DNA of 64,000 bases, taken from Mycolicibacterium aurum (GTDB lineage Bacteria; Actinomycetota; Actinomycetes; Mycobacteriales; Mycobacteriaceae). Under the pieces are notes generated by a model, which was given only the letters and a program-made list of their open reading frames with translations, searched no databases and was not told the origin of the DNA. How positions within the stretch are numbered: the first letter of the stretch is position 1; each line of letters starts with the position of its first letter. Where the stretch lies: NCBI GenBank assembly GCA_900078775.1, contig LT549889.1, positions 5,208,001-5,272,000 of the forward strand, given 5' to 3'. Positions 32,225-40,463 of the stretch are shown here, one piece after another. A program made the position numbers and the translations under genes.

Positions 32225-33079
32225 ATGAATCCCGCCACCGCCGGTTACCTCGCCCGGATCGGTTATCCAGATCCCGAGCCGCCGAAACCGACGCTGGCCA
32301 CCCTGCACGCACTGCACGCCGCACACAACCGGGCCATCCCGTTCGAGAACCTGGACCCGGTCCTCGGGATACCGGTGGCCGACCTGGGTGCGAAGGCGCT
32401 GAGCGACAAGCTGGTCACCCGCCGCCGCGGCGGGTACTGCTACGAACAGAACGGGCTGTTCGGCTACGTGCTGGAGGACCTGGGTTACCGGGTCGACCGG
32501 CTCGCCGGCCGGGTGATCTGGATGAGCGGGCCGGCCGCCCTGCCGACGGCCTGGGATGCACCGGTCCCGGCGCTGACGCACAACGTGCTGGCCGTGACCG
32601 TGCCGGGGGATCGAGACCGTTATCTGGCCGACGTCGGCTTCGGTGGGCAGACCCTGTCCTCGCCGATCCGGTTGCAGCCGGGGCCGGTGCAGCAGACCCG
32701 TCATGAGCCCTACCGGCTCGTCGACGCCGGGGCCGGCACGCTGCGGCTGGAGGCCGAGGTCCGCGGCGTCTGGCAGCCGCTGTACATCCTCGGCCTCCAA
32801 CCGCAGCGCCGGACCGACCTGCAGGTGGGCAGCTGGTACGTCTCCACCCACCCGGAATCGATCTTCGTCGTCGGCCTGTCGGCCGCCCTGGTCACCGACG
32901 ACGCCCGCTGGAACCTGCGCGGCCGCGACCTGGCCGTGCACGCCGGCGGCGAGACCGAGCGGATCCGGTTGGCGTCGGCGGCCGATGTGCTCGAACAGCT
33001 CACCGGCCGATTCGGGATCGACCTGACCGGACTCGGCGATGTCGAGGCCGCCGTCGCCCGGGTGCTCACGGACGGCTGA
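32225..33079 (+). CDS. nat: Arylamine N-acetyltransferase
   Basis: The enzyme moves an acetyl or propionyl group from CoA to arylamines and hydrazines and can inactivate isoniazid. The 284-residue protein holds the Cys-His-Asp triad: Cys72 in RRRGGYCYEQNGLFG, His119 in ALTHNVLAV, and Asp136 in YLADVGFGGQ. I chose ATG 32225 (MNPATAGYLARIGY) since family members start two or three residues before that helix. In M. tuberculosis nat lies in a KstR-controlled cholesterol catabolic operon; here nat is alone but has a KstR-type site 71 bp upstream, consistent with a role for NAT in handling propionyl-CoA from sterols. It overlaps the convergent acyl-CoA dehydrogenase by 14 bases. Confidence 0.95.
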   Translation: MNPATAGYLARIGYPDPEPPKPTLATLHALHAAHNRAIPFENLDPVLGIPVADLGAKALSDKLVTRRRGGYCYEQNGLFGYVLEDLGYRVDRLAGRVIWMSGPAALPTAWDAPVPALTHNVLAVTVPGDRDRYLADVGFGGQTLSSPIRLQPGPVQQTRHEPYRLVDAGAGTLRLEAEVRGVWQPLYILGLQPQRRTDLQVGSWYVSTHPESIFVVGLSAALVTDDARWNLRGRDLAVHAGGETERIRLASAADVLEQLTGRFGIDLTGLGDVEAAVARVLTDG

Positions 33080-34043
33080 TCAGCACATCCCACGGGTCGT
33101 CGGCGTCCAGCGCCCACCGGCCCAGCCGGCGCGCATAGGACGCGGTGCTGCCGAACTCGTCGGCCCAACTGCGCGCCCGCATGGTCGCCGACCACAACTG
33201 GTGCTCGATGGTGACACCGATGGCGCCGTGCAGCTGATGGGCGATGGTCGTCACCGGTGTCACGGCGCGGCCCACAGCCACCTTGGCGATCGTCACCGCA
33301 TAGTCGGCCCGAGGATCGGCGAACCCGTGATCGGCCACCGCCGCGGTCGCCAGATCGGTTGCCGCCCTGGCTTGTTCGATCTCACCGGCCATGGCGGCCA
33401 GCGAATGCTGGACGGCCTGGAACTTGCTCAGCGCCCGGCCGAACTGCACCCGGTTCGACGTGTGGGCGACGGTCAGCTCCAGCGCGGAGTCGAAGGCGCC
33501 GACGATCTGCACACAGCGCGCCCACGCGCCGCGGCGGATCAGCTCGTCACCGATCGCATCGTCCAGGCGGGTCAGACCGGTGCCGTCGTAGCGCAGCGTG
33601 CCGCGCGGTTCACCGGCCAGGTTGTGCCCCGACGTCGCTTGAGGATCGTCGAGAAAACCGACGTGCAGCCCGTCGTCGTCGCGGGCGGCCAGCAGGACCG
33701 CCGCGTCGGCGGGCCACGGCACATCCCGGGCGAGGCCGTCGGCGCCGATCGCCACCGTCAGCGGGCCGGCCGGGATGTCCAGCCCGGCCTGTCCGGCGAG
33801 CCAGCCGGCCAGCAGATCGGTCTCGGCGAGCGGTACCGCGCCGGCGTGGCGGGCCAGTCCGGCCAGCACCACCGCGGCCTCGGCCGGCCCGGCCTCCTGG
33901 TCGGTGGTGAGCCGGGTCAGCCCGGTCTCCTCCAGATTGCGCCACAGCTCGGCGTCGAACACCTCGGGCAGCCGGCGCTTACCGAACTGCGCGTCATAGG
34001 ACCGGCGGCCGATGTCATCCACCAGCTGCTTGAGCTCATCCAT
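33066..34043 (-). CDS. Acyl-CoA dehydrogenase, short beta-type subunit
   Basis: The 325-residue protein has a reduced acyl-CoA dehydrogenase fold. The N-terminal domain is divergent. The C-terminal helical domain reads GAFDSALELTVAHTSNRVQFGRALSKFQAVQHSLAAMAGEIEQAR, followed by HQLHGAIGVTIEHQLW and ADEFGSTASYARRLG. The usual EGT active-site motif is replaced. Its start is two bases downstream of the stop of a second acyl-CoA dehydrogenase (34046-35200). Paired FadE genes of this type form alpha2beta2 enzymes in steroid side-chain oxidation (for example FadE26-27 and FadE28-29), with one active site per heterodimer. I infer that this gene is the non-catalytic or FAD-completing partner. Confidence 0.87.
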   Translation of the reverse strand: MDELKQLVDDIGRRSYDAQFGKRRLPEVFDAELWRNLEETGLTRLTTDQEAGPAEAAVVLAGLARHAGAVPLAETDLLAGWLAGQAGLDIPAGPLTVAIGADGLARDVPWPADAAVLLAARDDDGLHVGFLDDPQATSGHNLAGEPRGTLRYDGTGLTRLDDAIGDELIRRGAWARCVQIVGAFDSALELTVAHTSNRVQFGRALSKFQAVQHSLAAMAGEIEQARAATDLATAAVADHGFADPRADYAVTIAKVAVGRAVTPVTTIAHQLHGAIGVTIEHQLWSATMRARSWADEFGSTASYARRLGRWALDADDPWDVLISRP

Positions 34044-34045
34044 CG

Positions 34046-35200
34046 CTACCGCACCCCCAGGCCACGGGCGATGACGCCGCGCAGCACCTCGTTGGTTCCG
34101 CCGCGCAGCGTGAACATCGGCGAATGCTGCCGGGCGGTGGCCAGCACCGCGCGCAGCCGGTCTACGTCCTGCTCGGAGCGCACATAGTCCAGCAGCTCGG
34201 CGCACAACTCCACGGACTGCTGCTCGAAGCGCGTGCCCAGATCCTTCACCAGGGCCGCCCGCGTCGCCGCGTCCTCGCCCGCGGACAGGGCCCGGGCCAC
34301 CGACACCGACAGCTGCCGCAGCGCCATCGCCCGGCCCAGCAGATCGCCGACCTCGGCGGCGGTGCGGTCGTCGACGTCCTGGCCGCCGAGCGCCTTGATC
34401 ACCCCGACGATCAGGATCGCGGTGGACAGGATGCGTTCGGGGCCGCTGCGCTCGAAACCGAGCTCGGCGGTCACCTGGTGCCAGCCGTCGCCCACCGCAC
34501 CCAGCACATCGGCGTCACCGACCGCGACCTCGTCGAAGGTCACCTCGTTGAAGTGATGGTGGCCGTCCAGGGTGACGATCGGGCTGATGGAGACGCCGGG
34601 GGCGTCCAGCGCGACGATGAACTGGCTGAACCCGGCGTGCCGGTGCTCGGGATCGGGCGGGCTGGTGCGGGCCAGCGCGATCGCGAAATGGGCGCGGTGC
34701 CCGCCGCTGGTCCACACCTTGGTGCCGCTGATCCGCCAGCCGTCCTCGGTGCGGGTGGCGCGGGTGGCGGTGGCGGCCAGATCCGATCCGGCGCCGTGCT
34801 CGCTCATCCCGATCGCCGAGTACAACCGGCCCGCGGCGATGCCGGGCAGCAGCCGGGCGCGCTGTTCCTCGCTGCCATAGCTCAGCAGCGACGGGGCGAC
34901 CTGCCGGTCGGCGAACCAGTGCGCGGCCACCGGGGCGCCCGCCCCGAGCAGTTCCTCGGTGACCACGTAGCGGTGCAGGAAGCCCAGCCCGCGCCCGCCG
35001 TACTCGGTCGGGATCGTCAGTCCGACGAAGCCGGCGTCGGCCAGCCGCTCGCTGAACCCGGCATCCCAGCTGGTCAGCCAGGAGTCGATCTCGGGTTGCC
35101 AGCCGAAGCGGTCCCGGTCCTCGGCCACGAACCGCCGGACCCGGACCCGCAGGTCGGCCAGTTCACCGTCGTTGGCGCACAGCGCATCGAATTCACTCAC
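34046..35200 (-). CDS. Acyl-CoA dehydrogenase, alpha-type catalytic subunit
   Basis: The 384-residue acyl-CoA dehydrogenase carries GLTIPTEYGGRGLGFLHRYVVTEELL and the flavin-binding SAIGMSEHGAGSDLAATATRATR. TKVWTSGGHRAHFAIALAR and C-terminal RGGTNEVLRGVIARGLG follow. E250 in ELGFERSGPERIL lies where the base Glu sits in the alternative-Glu class (isovaleryl-type, and E247 of the steroid enzyme ChsE4 as I recall). The C-terminal EGT Glu is absent. With the 325-residue partner two bases downstream it fits an alpha2beta2 FadE. I chose the GTG at 35200 (VSEFDAL); three more codons to a TTG are possible. The gene is divergent from the AraC-DinB gene. Confidence 0.9.
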   Translation of the reverse strand: MSEFDALCANDGELADLRVRVRRFVAEDRDRFGWQPEIDSWLTSWDAGFSERLADAGFVGLTIPTEYGGRGLGFLHRYVVTEELLGAGAPVAAHWFADRQVAPSLLSYGSEEQRARLLPGIAAGRLYSAIGMSEHGAGSDLAATATRATRTEDGWRISGTKVWTSGGHRAHFAIALARTSPPDPEHRHAGFSQFIVALDAPGVSISPIVTLDGHHHFNEVTFDEVAVGDADVLGAVGDGWHQVTAELGFERSGPERILSTAILIVGVIKALGGQDVDDRTAAEVGDLLGRAMALRQLSVSVARALSAGEDAATRAALVKDLGTRFEQQSVELCAELLDYVRSEQDVDRLRAVLATARQHSPMFTLRGGTNEVLRGVIARGLGVR

Positions 35201-35266
35201 CGCAAGCAAGTATTGCAGCAGAAAAAGTCATGTCCCCGGCAGCGGGTCGCCGCGATACTCGACATC

Positions 35267-36181
35267 GTGACTGCCCACCCCAATGCTCCGCGCCGGGACC
35301 GGCTGCGCGAACTGCTCGACGCGGTTGTCGATGACGCCAACACCGATGTGGCGGGCATGGCCCGCAGCAGCTTCGCCTCGGCCTTCCACTTCTCCCGCGA
35401 GGTCAGCCGGCTCACCGGGGAACCGCCGGCCGCGCTGCGGCGCCGGGTGATGCTGGAGCGGGCGGCCTGGCGCCTGCAGCGCGGTGAGGGGGTCGCCGCG
35501 GTCGCGCTGGAGGAGGGTTGGTCCGCACCCGAGGTGTTCTCCCGGGCGTTCCGCCGGGCGTTCGGGGTGCCGCCGTCGCAGGCCTCCGACATCGGGTTCC
35601 GGCTGCCGGCACCCAACGGGGTGCACTTCCATCCGCCGGAATCGCTGTGGCTGGACAGCCCGGGCGACGCGCTGCGCCCCGATGTCTCGCTGTTGATGAT
35701 CGCCCACGACGTCGCCGATACCACCTACCTCATCGCCACCGCCTCCGCCTTGACCGAAGCCCAATGGGCCGAACCGGTTTCGCCGGGGCAGGTGGTGCTG
35801 GACTGGGACGGCGAGGAGAACAGCGTAGGCGCGGTGCTCGACGCGCTGGTGTGGACCAAGGAGGTGTGGCTCGCCAGCATCGAGGGCCGCGACCAGCCGG
35901 TGCGCCCCGAACTGCGAGCGGCCCGACAATTGGCCGCCGACCACGAGGACGTGGCGGCGCGCTGGGTGGCGATGGTGGCCGACTACGGGGAGCAGGGCCG
36001 ACTGGCCGACACCGTCATCGACGCGCTGTGCGATCCGCCGGAGTCCTTCCAGCTCTACGGCATCATCGCGCACGTGCTCACCTACTCGGCGCACCGACGA
36101 GAACTGTTGCGCGCCATGCTTTCCTGGCGTGGCGTCCAGGTCCGCCGAGGTGACCCACTGGAATGGATGCGAGGTAACTGA
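35267..36181 (+). CDS. AraC-type HTH fused to DinB-like domain
   Basis: The 304-residue protein starts with a ~105-residue AraC/XylS-type DNA-binding domain. FASAFHFSREVSRLTGEPPAALRRRVMLERAAWRLQRGEGVAAVALEEGWSAPEVFSRAFRRAFGVPPSQ contains two helix-turn-helix units. It ends in a DinB-like four-helix domain (SLLMIAHDVADTTYLIATASALTEAQW, ALVWTKEVWLASIEG, and IIAHVLTYSAHRRELLRAML), where His residues suit a metal site. The domain order is reminiscent of transcriptional activators joined to thiol-dependent DinB enzymes. The GTG start lies 66 bp from the divergent acyl-CoA dehydrogenase. The DHFR-family gene begins one base after its stop, so it is probably a target or partner. Confidence 0.82.
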   Translation: MTAHPNAPRRDRLRELLDAVVDDANTDVAGMARSSFASAFHFSREVSRLTGEPPAALRRRVMLERAAWRLQRGEGVAAVALEEGWSAPEVFSRAFRRAFGVPPSQASDIGFRLPAPNGVHFHPPESLWLDSPGDALRPDVSLLMIAHDVADTTYLIATASALTEAQWAEPVSPGQVVLDWDGEENSVGAVLDALVWTKEVWLASIEGRDQPVRPELRAARQLAADHEDVAARWVAMVADYGEQGRLADTVIDALCDPPESFQLYGIIAHVLTYSAHRRELLRAMLSWRGVQVRRGDPLEWMRGN

Positions 36182-36182
36182 G

Positions 36183-36710
36183 ATGGCAACCGTCTACTTC
36201 ACGGCCTCCAGCCTGGACGGATTCGTCGTCGACGAGGCCGACAGTCTGGACTGGCTGCTCACCCGTGACTTCGACCCGAACGGGCCGTTCGGGTACGAGG
36301 CCTTCAACGGTGCGGTCGGGGCGCTGGTGATGGGTTCGGCCACCTACGAGTGGATCGTGAAAAACCAACCGGGTGAATGGATGTACAGCCAGCCGAGCTG
36401 GGTCTTGACCAGCAGGGAAGGCCTGGTTCTCGACGGTCATCCGGTGCGCACCTTCCACGGTGCGGTCACGGCGTTGCACGCCGAACTGCTGGCCGCGGCC
36501 GGGGACAAGGACGTCTGGGTGATGGGTGGTGGTCAGATCGCCGCCCAGTTCGTGGCGGCCGGTCTGGTCGACGAGATGGTGGTCAGCTATGCCCCGTGCA
36601 CGCTGGGTGCGGGGGCGCGGCTGCTGCCGGTGCGCTCGGAGTGGGAGCTGACCGAGGTCGCCCGCAACGGTGAATTCGTCTGCGCACGCTGGCGTAAAGG
36701 TGTTGCTTAG
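36183..36710 (+). CDS. Dihydrofolate reductase family protein (RibD C-terminal-like)
   Basis: The 175-residue protein has the DHFR/RibD-C fold: TVYFTASSLDGFVVDEADSLDWL at the N-terminus, GALVMGSATYEWI, and the nucleotide-binding VWVMGGGQIAAQFVAAGLVDEMVVSYAP near the C-terminus. Members bind NADPH and reduce pterin- or deaminoflavin-like compounds; this short YwjB/YyaP-like branch is functionally unassigned. It follows the AraC-DinB gene with one intervening base, so the two form an operon. Its 3' end overlaps a 40-codon open frame on the opposite strand that has a strong ribosome site. Confidence 0.88.
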   Translation: MATVYFTASSLDGFVVDEADSLDWLLTRDFDPNGPFGYEAFNGAVGALVMGSATYEWIVKNQPGEWMYSQPSWVLTSREGLVLDGHPVRTFHGAVTALHAELLAAAGDKDVWVMGGGQIAAQFVAAGLVDEMVVSYAPCTLGAGARLLPVRSEWELTEVARNGEFVCARWRKGVA

Positions 36711-36829
36711 GCCGCGCGCGAGGTCCGCCACGGCGGGGCGGGTGGGTTGCACCGCAGCAGGGGGCGCCGACGATCACCCAGCTGCCGGGTGAAGCGCCGG
36801 CCGGCGATATTGAGCTCGATGAGCACCAT
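36707..36829 (-). CDS. Candidate small protein, 40 residues, unknown
   Basis: This short leftward frame starts ATG at 36829 and is preceded by a consensus AGGAGG with six-base spacing, among the best ribosome sites in the window. The product begins MVLIELNIAGRRFTRQ, and the rest is Arg/Pro-rich (about a quarter arginine), ending TSRAA before TAA. It overlaps the stop of the DHFR-family gene by four bases. No family is recognised and the composition is partly what antisense GC-rich DNA would give, so existence rests mainly on the ribosome site. It lies opposite the promoter of the FadE5-like gene. Confidence 0.35.
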   Translation of the reverse strand: MVLIELNIAGRRFTRQLGDRRRPLLRCNPPAPPWRTSRAA

Positions 36830-36955
36830 CGGGCGCCTCCTGATCTGTGCGTTCCACTTCACGGGCAGCAACGCAGAGTGACCGACGCAATATTCCCGGT
36901 CACAACCAACCGGTTCGTTGGGACCGGGGCCACCCGCACGGTTATTCTCACCGGC

Positions 36956-38788
36956 ATGGGTCACTACATTTCCAACGTCCGTGACGTCGAGTTCAACCTC
37001 TTCGAGGCGCTGCACCTGGACAAGGTGCTGGCGACCGGCGAGTTCGGCGACCTGGACGGCGAGTCGGTCCGCCACATGCTCGGCGAGGCCGCCCGGCTGG
37101 CCGAGGGGCCGATGTCCGAGGGATTCGCCGAATCCGACCGCAATCCACCGACTTTCGATCCCGCGACGCACACCGTCAGCTATCCGGAACCGTTCAAGGC
37201 CGCATTGCAGGCCTGGCAGGACGGCGAGTGGTTCCGGATCGGTCTGGTTGAGGCGGTCGGCGGTGTCCCGGCACCGGCCATGCTCACCTGGGCCGTCAGC
37301 GAGTTCGCGCTGGGCGCCCAGCCGGCGGCCTACATCTGCCACTCCGGGCCGATGCTGTCCAACATCATCTACGACATCGGCAACGAACAGCAGAAGCACT
37401 GGGCGACGCTGATGGCGGAGCGCAATTGGGGCGGCACCATGGTGCTGACCGAACCCGACGCCGGATCGGACGTGGGCGCCGGCCGCACCAAGGCCGTTCA
37501 GCAGCCCGACGGCACCTGGCACCTCGACGGGGTGAAGCGCTTCATCACCAACGGTGACACCGGGGACGTCTACGAGAACATCGTGCACGCGGTGCTGGCT
37601 CGCCCGGAGGGCGCCGGTCCCGGCACCAAGGGGCTGTCGCTGTTCTTCGTGCCGAAGTTCCACTTCGATCCCGAGACCGGTGAGGTCGGGGAACGCAACG
37701 GGGTGTTCGTCACCAACCTGGAACACAAGATGGGTCTCAAGGCGTCGGCGACCTGCGAGCTGACCTTCGGTCAGCACGGCACACCGGCGGTCGGCTGGCT
37801 CGTCGGCGACGAGCACAACGGTATCGCGCAGATGTTCAAGGTCATCGAGTACGCCCGAATGATGGTGGGTACCAAGGCGATCGCCACCCTGTCCACCGGC
37901 TACCTGAACGCGCTCGGGTACGCCAAGACCCGCATCCAGGGCGCGGACCTGACCCAGATGACCGACAAGTCCGCGCCGCGGGTGACGATCCTGCACCACC
38001 CGGACGTACGCCGCTCGTTGCTCGCGCAGAAGGCCTACAGCGAGGGTCTGCGCGCGCTGTACCTCTACACCGCGGCCCATCAGGACCCCAGCGTGGCCGC
38101 CGTGGTGTCCGGCGCGGATGCGTCGATGGCCGACCGGGTCAACGACCTGCTGCTGCCGATCGTGAAGGGCTTCGGGTCCGAGCGGGCCTACCAGTACCTC
38201 ACGGACTCGCTGCAGACCTTCGGCGGATCGGGTTACCTGCAGGACTACCCGATCGAGCAGTACATCCGCGACGCCAAGATCGACTCGCTCTACGAGGGCA
38301 CCACCGCCATCCAGGCGCAGGACTTCTTCTTCCGCAAGATCGCCCGCGACCAGGGGGCGGCCCTGACCCATCTGCTCGGCCAGGTGCAGGCCTTCCTGGA
38401 CCGCGAGTCCGCGCGTCCCGAGATCGCCGACGGCAGAGCGGCTTTGGCGGCCGCGGTGGCCGACGCGCAGGGCATGGTGGGCGCGATGACCGGCTACCTG
38501 ATCGGTTCCCAGCAGGAGCCCCGCGAGCTGTACCGGGTCGGCCTGGGGTCGGTGCGGTTCCTACTGGCCATCGGTGACCTGCTGATCGGCTGGCTGTTGC
38601 TGGAGCACGCCGAGATCGCGCTGGGCGCTCTGGAGGGGGCGTCGGACAAGGACCGGGCGTTCTATCAGGGCAAGGTCGGGGCCGCGGAGTTCTTCGCCCG
38701 GCACATCCTGCCCCGGTTGTCCTCGGACCGGGCGGTCATCGAGTCGCTGCAGCTGGGCGCGATGGACCTGCCCGAGGAGTCCTTCTAA
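36956..38788 (+). CDS. FadE5-like acyl-CoA dehydrogenase (broad-chain, C-terminal extended)
   Basis: The 610-residue enzyme introduces a trans-2 double bond in acyl-CoA with FAD. It has the long-chain dehydrogenase build: MVLTEPDAGSDVGAG at 162-176, KRFITNGDTGDVYENIVHAV, the FAD-loop TFGGSGYLQDYPIEQYIRD, and the catalytic Glu447 in KIDSLYEGTTAIQ. The C-terminal extension of ~150 residues is typical of FadE5 and absent from small dehydrogenases. Length and Glu447 agree with M. tuberculosis FadE5 (611 residues), but since FadE5 lies elsewhere in mycobacteria, this may be a paralogue. ATG 36956 is chosen because residues after MGHYISNVRD fit the family start. A strong hairpin follows at 38878. 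Confidence 0.92.
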   Translation: MGHYISNVRDVEFNLFEALHLDKVLATGEFGDLDGESVRHMLGEAARLAEGPMSEGFAESDRNPPTFDPATHTVSYPEPFKAALQAWQDGEWFRIGLVEAVGGVPAPAMLTWAVSEFALGAQPAAYICHSGPMLSNIIYDIGNEQQKHWATLMAERNWGGTMVLTEPDAGSDVGAGRTKAVQQPDGTWHLDGVKRFITNGDTGDVYENIVHAVLARPEGAGPGTKGLSLFFVPKFHFDPETGEVGERNGVFVTNLEHKMGLKASATCELTFGQHGTPAVGWLVGDEHNGIAQMFKVIEYARMMVGTKAIATLSTGYLNALGYAKTRIQGADLTQMTDKSAPRVTILHHPDVRRSLLAQKAYSEGLRALYLYTAAHQDPSVAAVVSGADASMADRVNDLLLPIVKGFGSERAYQYLTDSLQTFGGSGYLQDYPIEQYIRDAKIDSLYEGTTAIQAQDFFFRKIARDQGAALTHLLGQVQAFLDRESARPEIADGRAALAAAVADAQGMVGAMTGYLIGSQQEPRELYRVGLGSVRFLLAIGDLLIGWLLLEHAEIALGALEGASDKDRAFYQGKVGAAEFFARHILPRLSSDRAVIESLQLGAMDLPEESF

Positions 38789-38877
38789 CTCTCTCCCGCG
38801 GCGAAACTCGCGTACCCGTTGCTCTCGAGGCCGGGATCGCGACGGAACCGCGTGTCTCGCGGCCCGGAACCCGAAAT

Positions 38878-38922
38878 GCGAAACACCCCCTGGAACCGCC
38901 TAGGTCCCAGGGGGTGTTTCGC
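38878..38922. terminator. 16-bp perfect hairpin between convergent fadE and aldehyde dehydrogenase
   Basis: GCGAAACACCCCCTGG (38878-38893) pairs completely with CCAGGGGGTGTTTCGC (38907-38922) around a 13-base loop. It lies between two convergent stops (38788 and 38937) and serves transcription from either side. There is no separate U-tract: the short T-runs are inside the stem, so it is an L-shaped or factor-assisted terminator as is common in mycobacteria. Confidence 0.85.
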
Positions 38923-38936
38923 GTCCGCGGAGCGGA

Positions 38937-40409
38937 TTACTCCGGGGTGTAGCCGAACGGCAGCAGCACGCTCTTGGACTCGCAGTACCCGGCGATGCCC
39001 TCCGGCCCGCACTCGCGGCCGATACCGGAGTTCTTGTAGCCGCCGAACGGGGCGCCGGCATCGAAGGCGTACATGTTGATGCCGTAGGTGCCGGTGCGGA
39101 TCTGCTTGGCGATCTCCAGGGCCTTGGCGTTGTCGGTGGTGTACACCGAACCGGCCAGGCCGTAGACCGAGTCGTTGGCGATGCGCACCGCGTCGGCCTC
39201 GTCCTCGTAGGGGATCACCACCAGGACGGGTCCGAAGATCTCCTCCTGGGCGATGGTCATCGAGTTGTCCACATCGGCGAACACGGTGGGCTGCACGAAC
39301 CAGCCGCCGTCCAGGCCCTCGGGACGGCCGCCGCCGGTGACCAGCCGCGCACCCTCGTCCAGGCCCTTCTTGATGTAGCCCTCGACGCGCTCACGCTGCT
39401 TCTCGCTGATCAGCGGGCCGATCATGGCGGCCGCGTCATCGGGCAGGCCGGGTGCCATACCCGCCGCGGCGGCCGCGATCTTCTCCACGACCTCGTCGTA
39501 GCGCGACCGCGGGGCCAGGATGCGGGTCTGCCCGACGCAGGCCTGACCGGAGTTCATCAGGCCGGAGAAGATCAGCATCGGCAGGGTGGAGTCCAGGTCG
39601 GCGTCCTCCAGGATGATCGCCGCGGACTTGCCGCCGAGCTCCAGCGTGCACGGCTTGAGCTTCTCGGCGGCGATCTTGCCGATCTCCTTGCCGACCGCGC
39701 TGGACCCGGTGAAGGTGAACTTGTCGATCTCCGGGTTGTCGGTCAGCGCGCGGCCGGTGTCGACGCCGCCGGGCACCACCGAGAGCACACCCTCGGGCAG
39801 CCCGGCCTCGGCGAACACCTCGGCCATCAGGTTGGTGGTCAGCGGGGTCTCGGCGGCGGGCTTGAGCACCAGGGTGCAGCCGGCCAGCAGGGCCGGGCCC
39901 AGCTTGTTGGCGGCCAGGAAGAACGGCACGTTCCAGGCGACGACGGCGCCGACGACACCGATCGGCTCCTTGAGCACCAGGGTCTGGCCGTACGCGCCGT
40001 CGCGGATGTCCTGCCAGGCGAACTTGTCCGCAGCCGAGGCGTAGAACTGCAGCGTCGACATGGCCGCACCGAACTGCATCATGTCCACGATGGTCTGCGG
40101 CTGGCCGGTCTCCAGCTTCAGCAGCGCCTTGAACTCGTCGGCGCGGGCGTTGATCAGCTCGATCGCCTTGGCGATGACGGCCTCGCGCTCCTTCGGGGTC
40201 ATCCGCGGCCACGGGCCCTCGTCGAACGCCTTGCGCGCGGCGGCGAAGGCGGCGTCCACGTCGGCCTTGGTGGCCAGCGGCACCTGGCCGACCTTCTCGC
40301 CGGTGGCCGGCGAGAACACCTCGATGATCTCGGAGCTGGCGGGCTCGGCCCACTGGCCGCCGATGAACAGCTTGTCCCACGTTGTCTGCAATGCCGTGCT
40401 CTGTGTCAT
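38937..40409 (-). CDS. Aldehyde dehydrogenase (NAD(P)+), Rv0223c-like
   Basis: The enzyme oxidises an aldehyde to the acid. The 490-residue protein has the family signature LGGKSAAIILEDADLD with the general-base Glu257, and the catalytic Cys291 in SGQACVGQTR. The nucleotide-binding FTFTGSSAVGKEIG and the oxyanion Asn160 in VVAWNVPFF are also present. The closing GGYKNSGIGRECGPEG is typical. It corresponds to Rv0223c in the conserved order Rv0223c-Rv0224c-Rv0225. Natural substrate unknown. It is 54 bp from the neighbouring methyltransferase, which is transcribed in the same direction and lies upstream. Confidence 0.92.
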   Translation of the reverse strand: MTQSTALQTTWDKLFIGGQWAEPASSEIIEVFSPATGEKVGQVPLATKADVDAAFAAARKAFDEGPWPRMTPKEREAVIAKAIELINARADEFKALLKLETGQPQTIVDMMQFGAAMSTLQFYASAADKFAWQDIRDGAYGQTLVLKEPIGVVGAVVAWNVPFFLAANKLGPALLAGCTLVLKPAAETPLTTNLMAEVFAEAGLPEGVLSVVPGGVDTGRALTDNPEIDKFTFTGSSAVGKEIGKIAAEKLKPCTLELGGKSAAIILEDADLDSTLPMLIFSGLMNSGQACVGQTRILAPRSRYDEVVEKIAAAAAGMAPGLPDDAAAMIGPLISEKQRERVEGYIKKGLDEGARLVTGGGRPEGLDGGWFVQPTVFADVDNSMTIAQEEIFGPVLVVIPYEDEADAVRIANDSVYGLAGSVYTTDNAKALEIAKQIRTGTYGINMYAFDAGAPFGGYKNSGIGRECGPEGIAGYCESKSVLLPFGYTPE

Positions 40410-40463
40410 ACCGGGCAGCCTACCGAGTCGGAGGCCGAACGAGAACCTGTTGCAATGCCCGGT

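Noticed and set aside
36878..36903. 7-12-7 inverted repeat GTGACCG/CGGTCAC upstream of the FadE5-like gene
   Set aside because: Spacer of 12 and short arms are expected by chance at this GC content; kept out of the feature list.
36830..38371. Long leftward extension (to 554 codons) of the 40-codon small frame
   Set aside because: Antisense to the FadE5-like gene; only the short form from ATG 36829 has a ribosome site.
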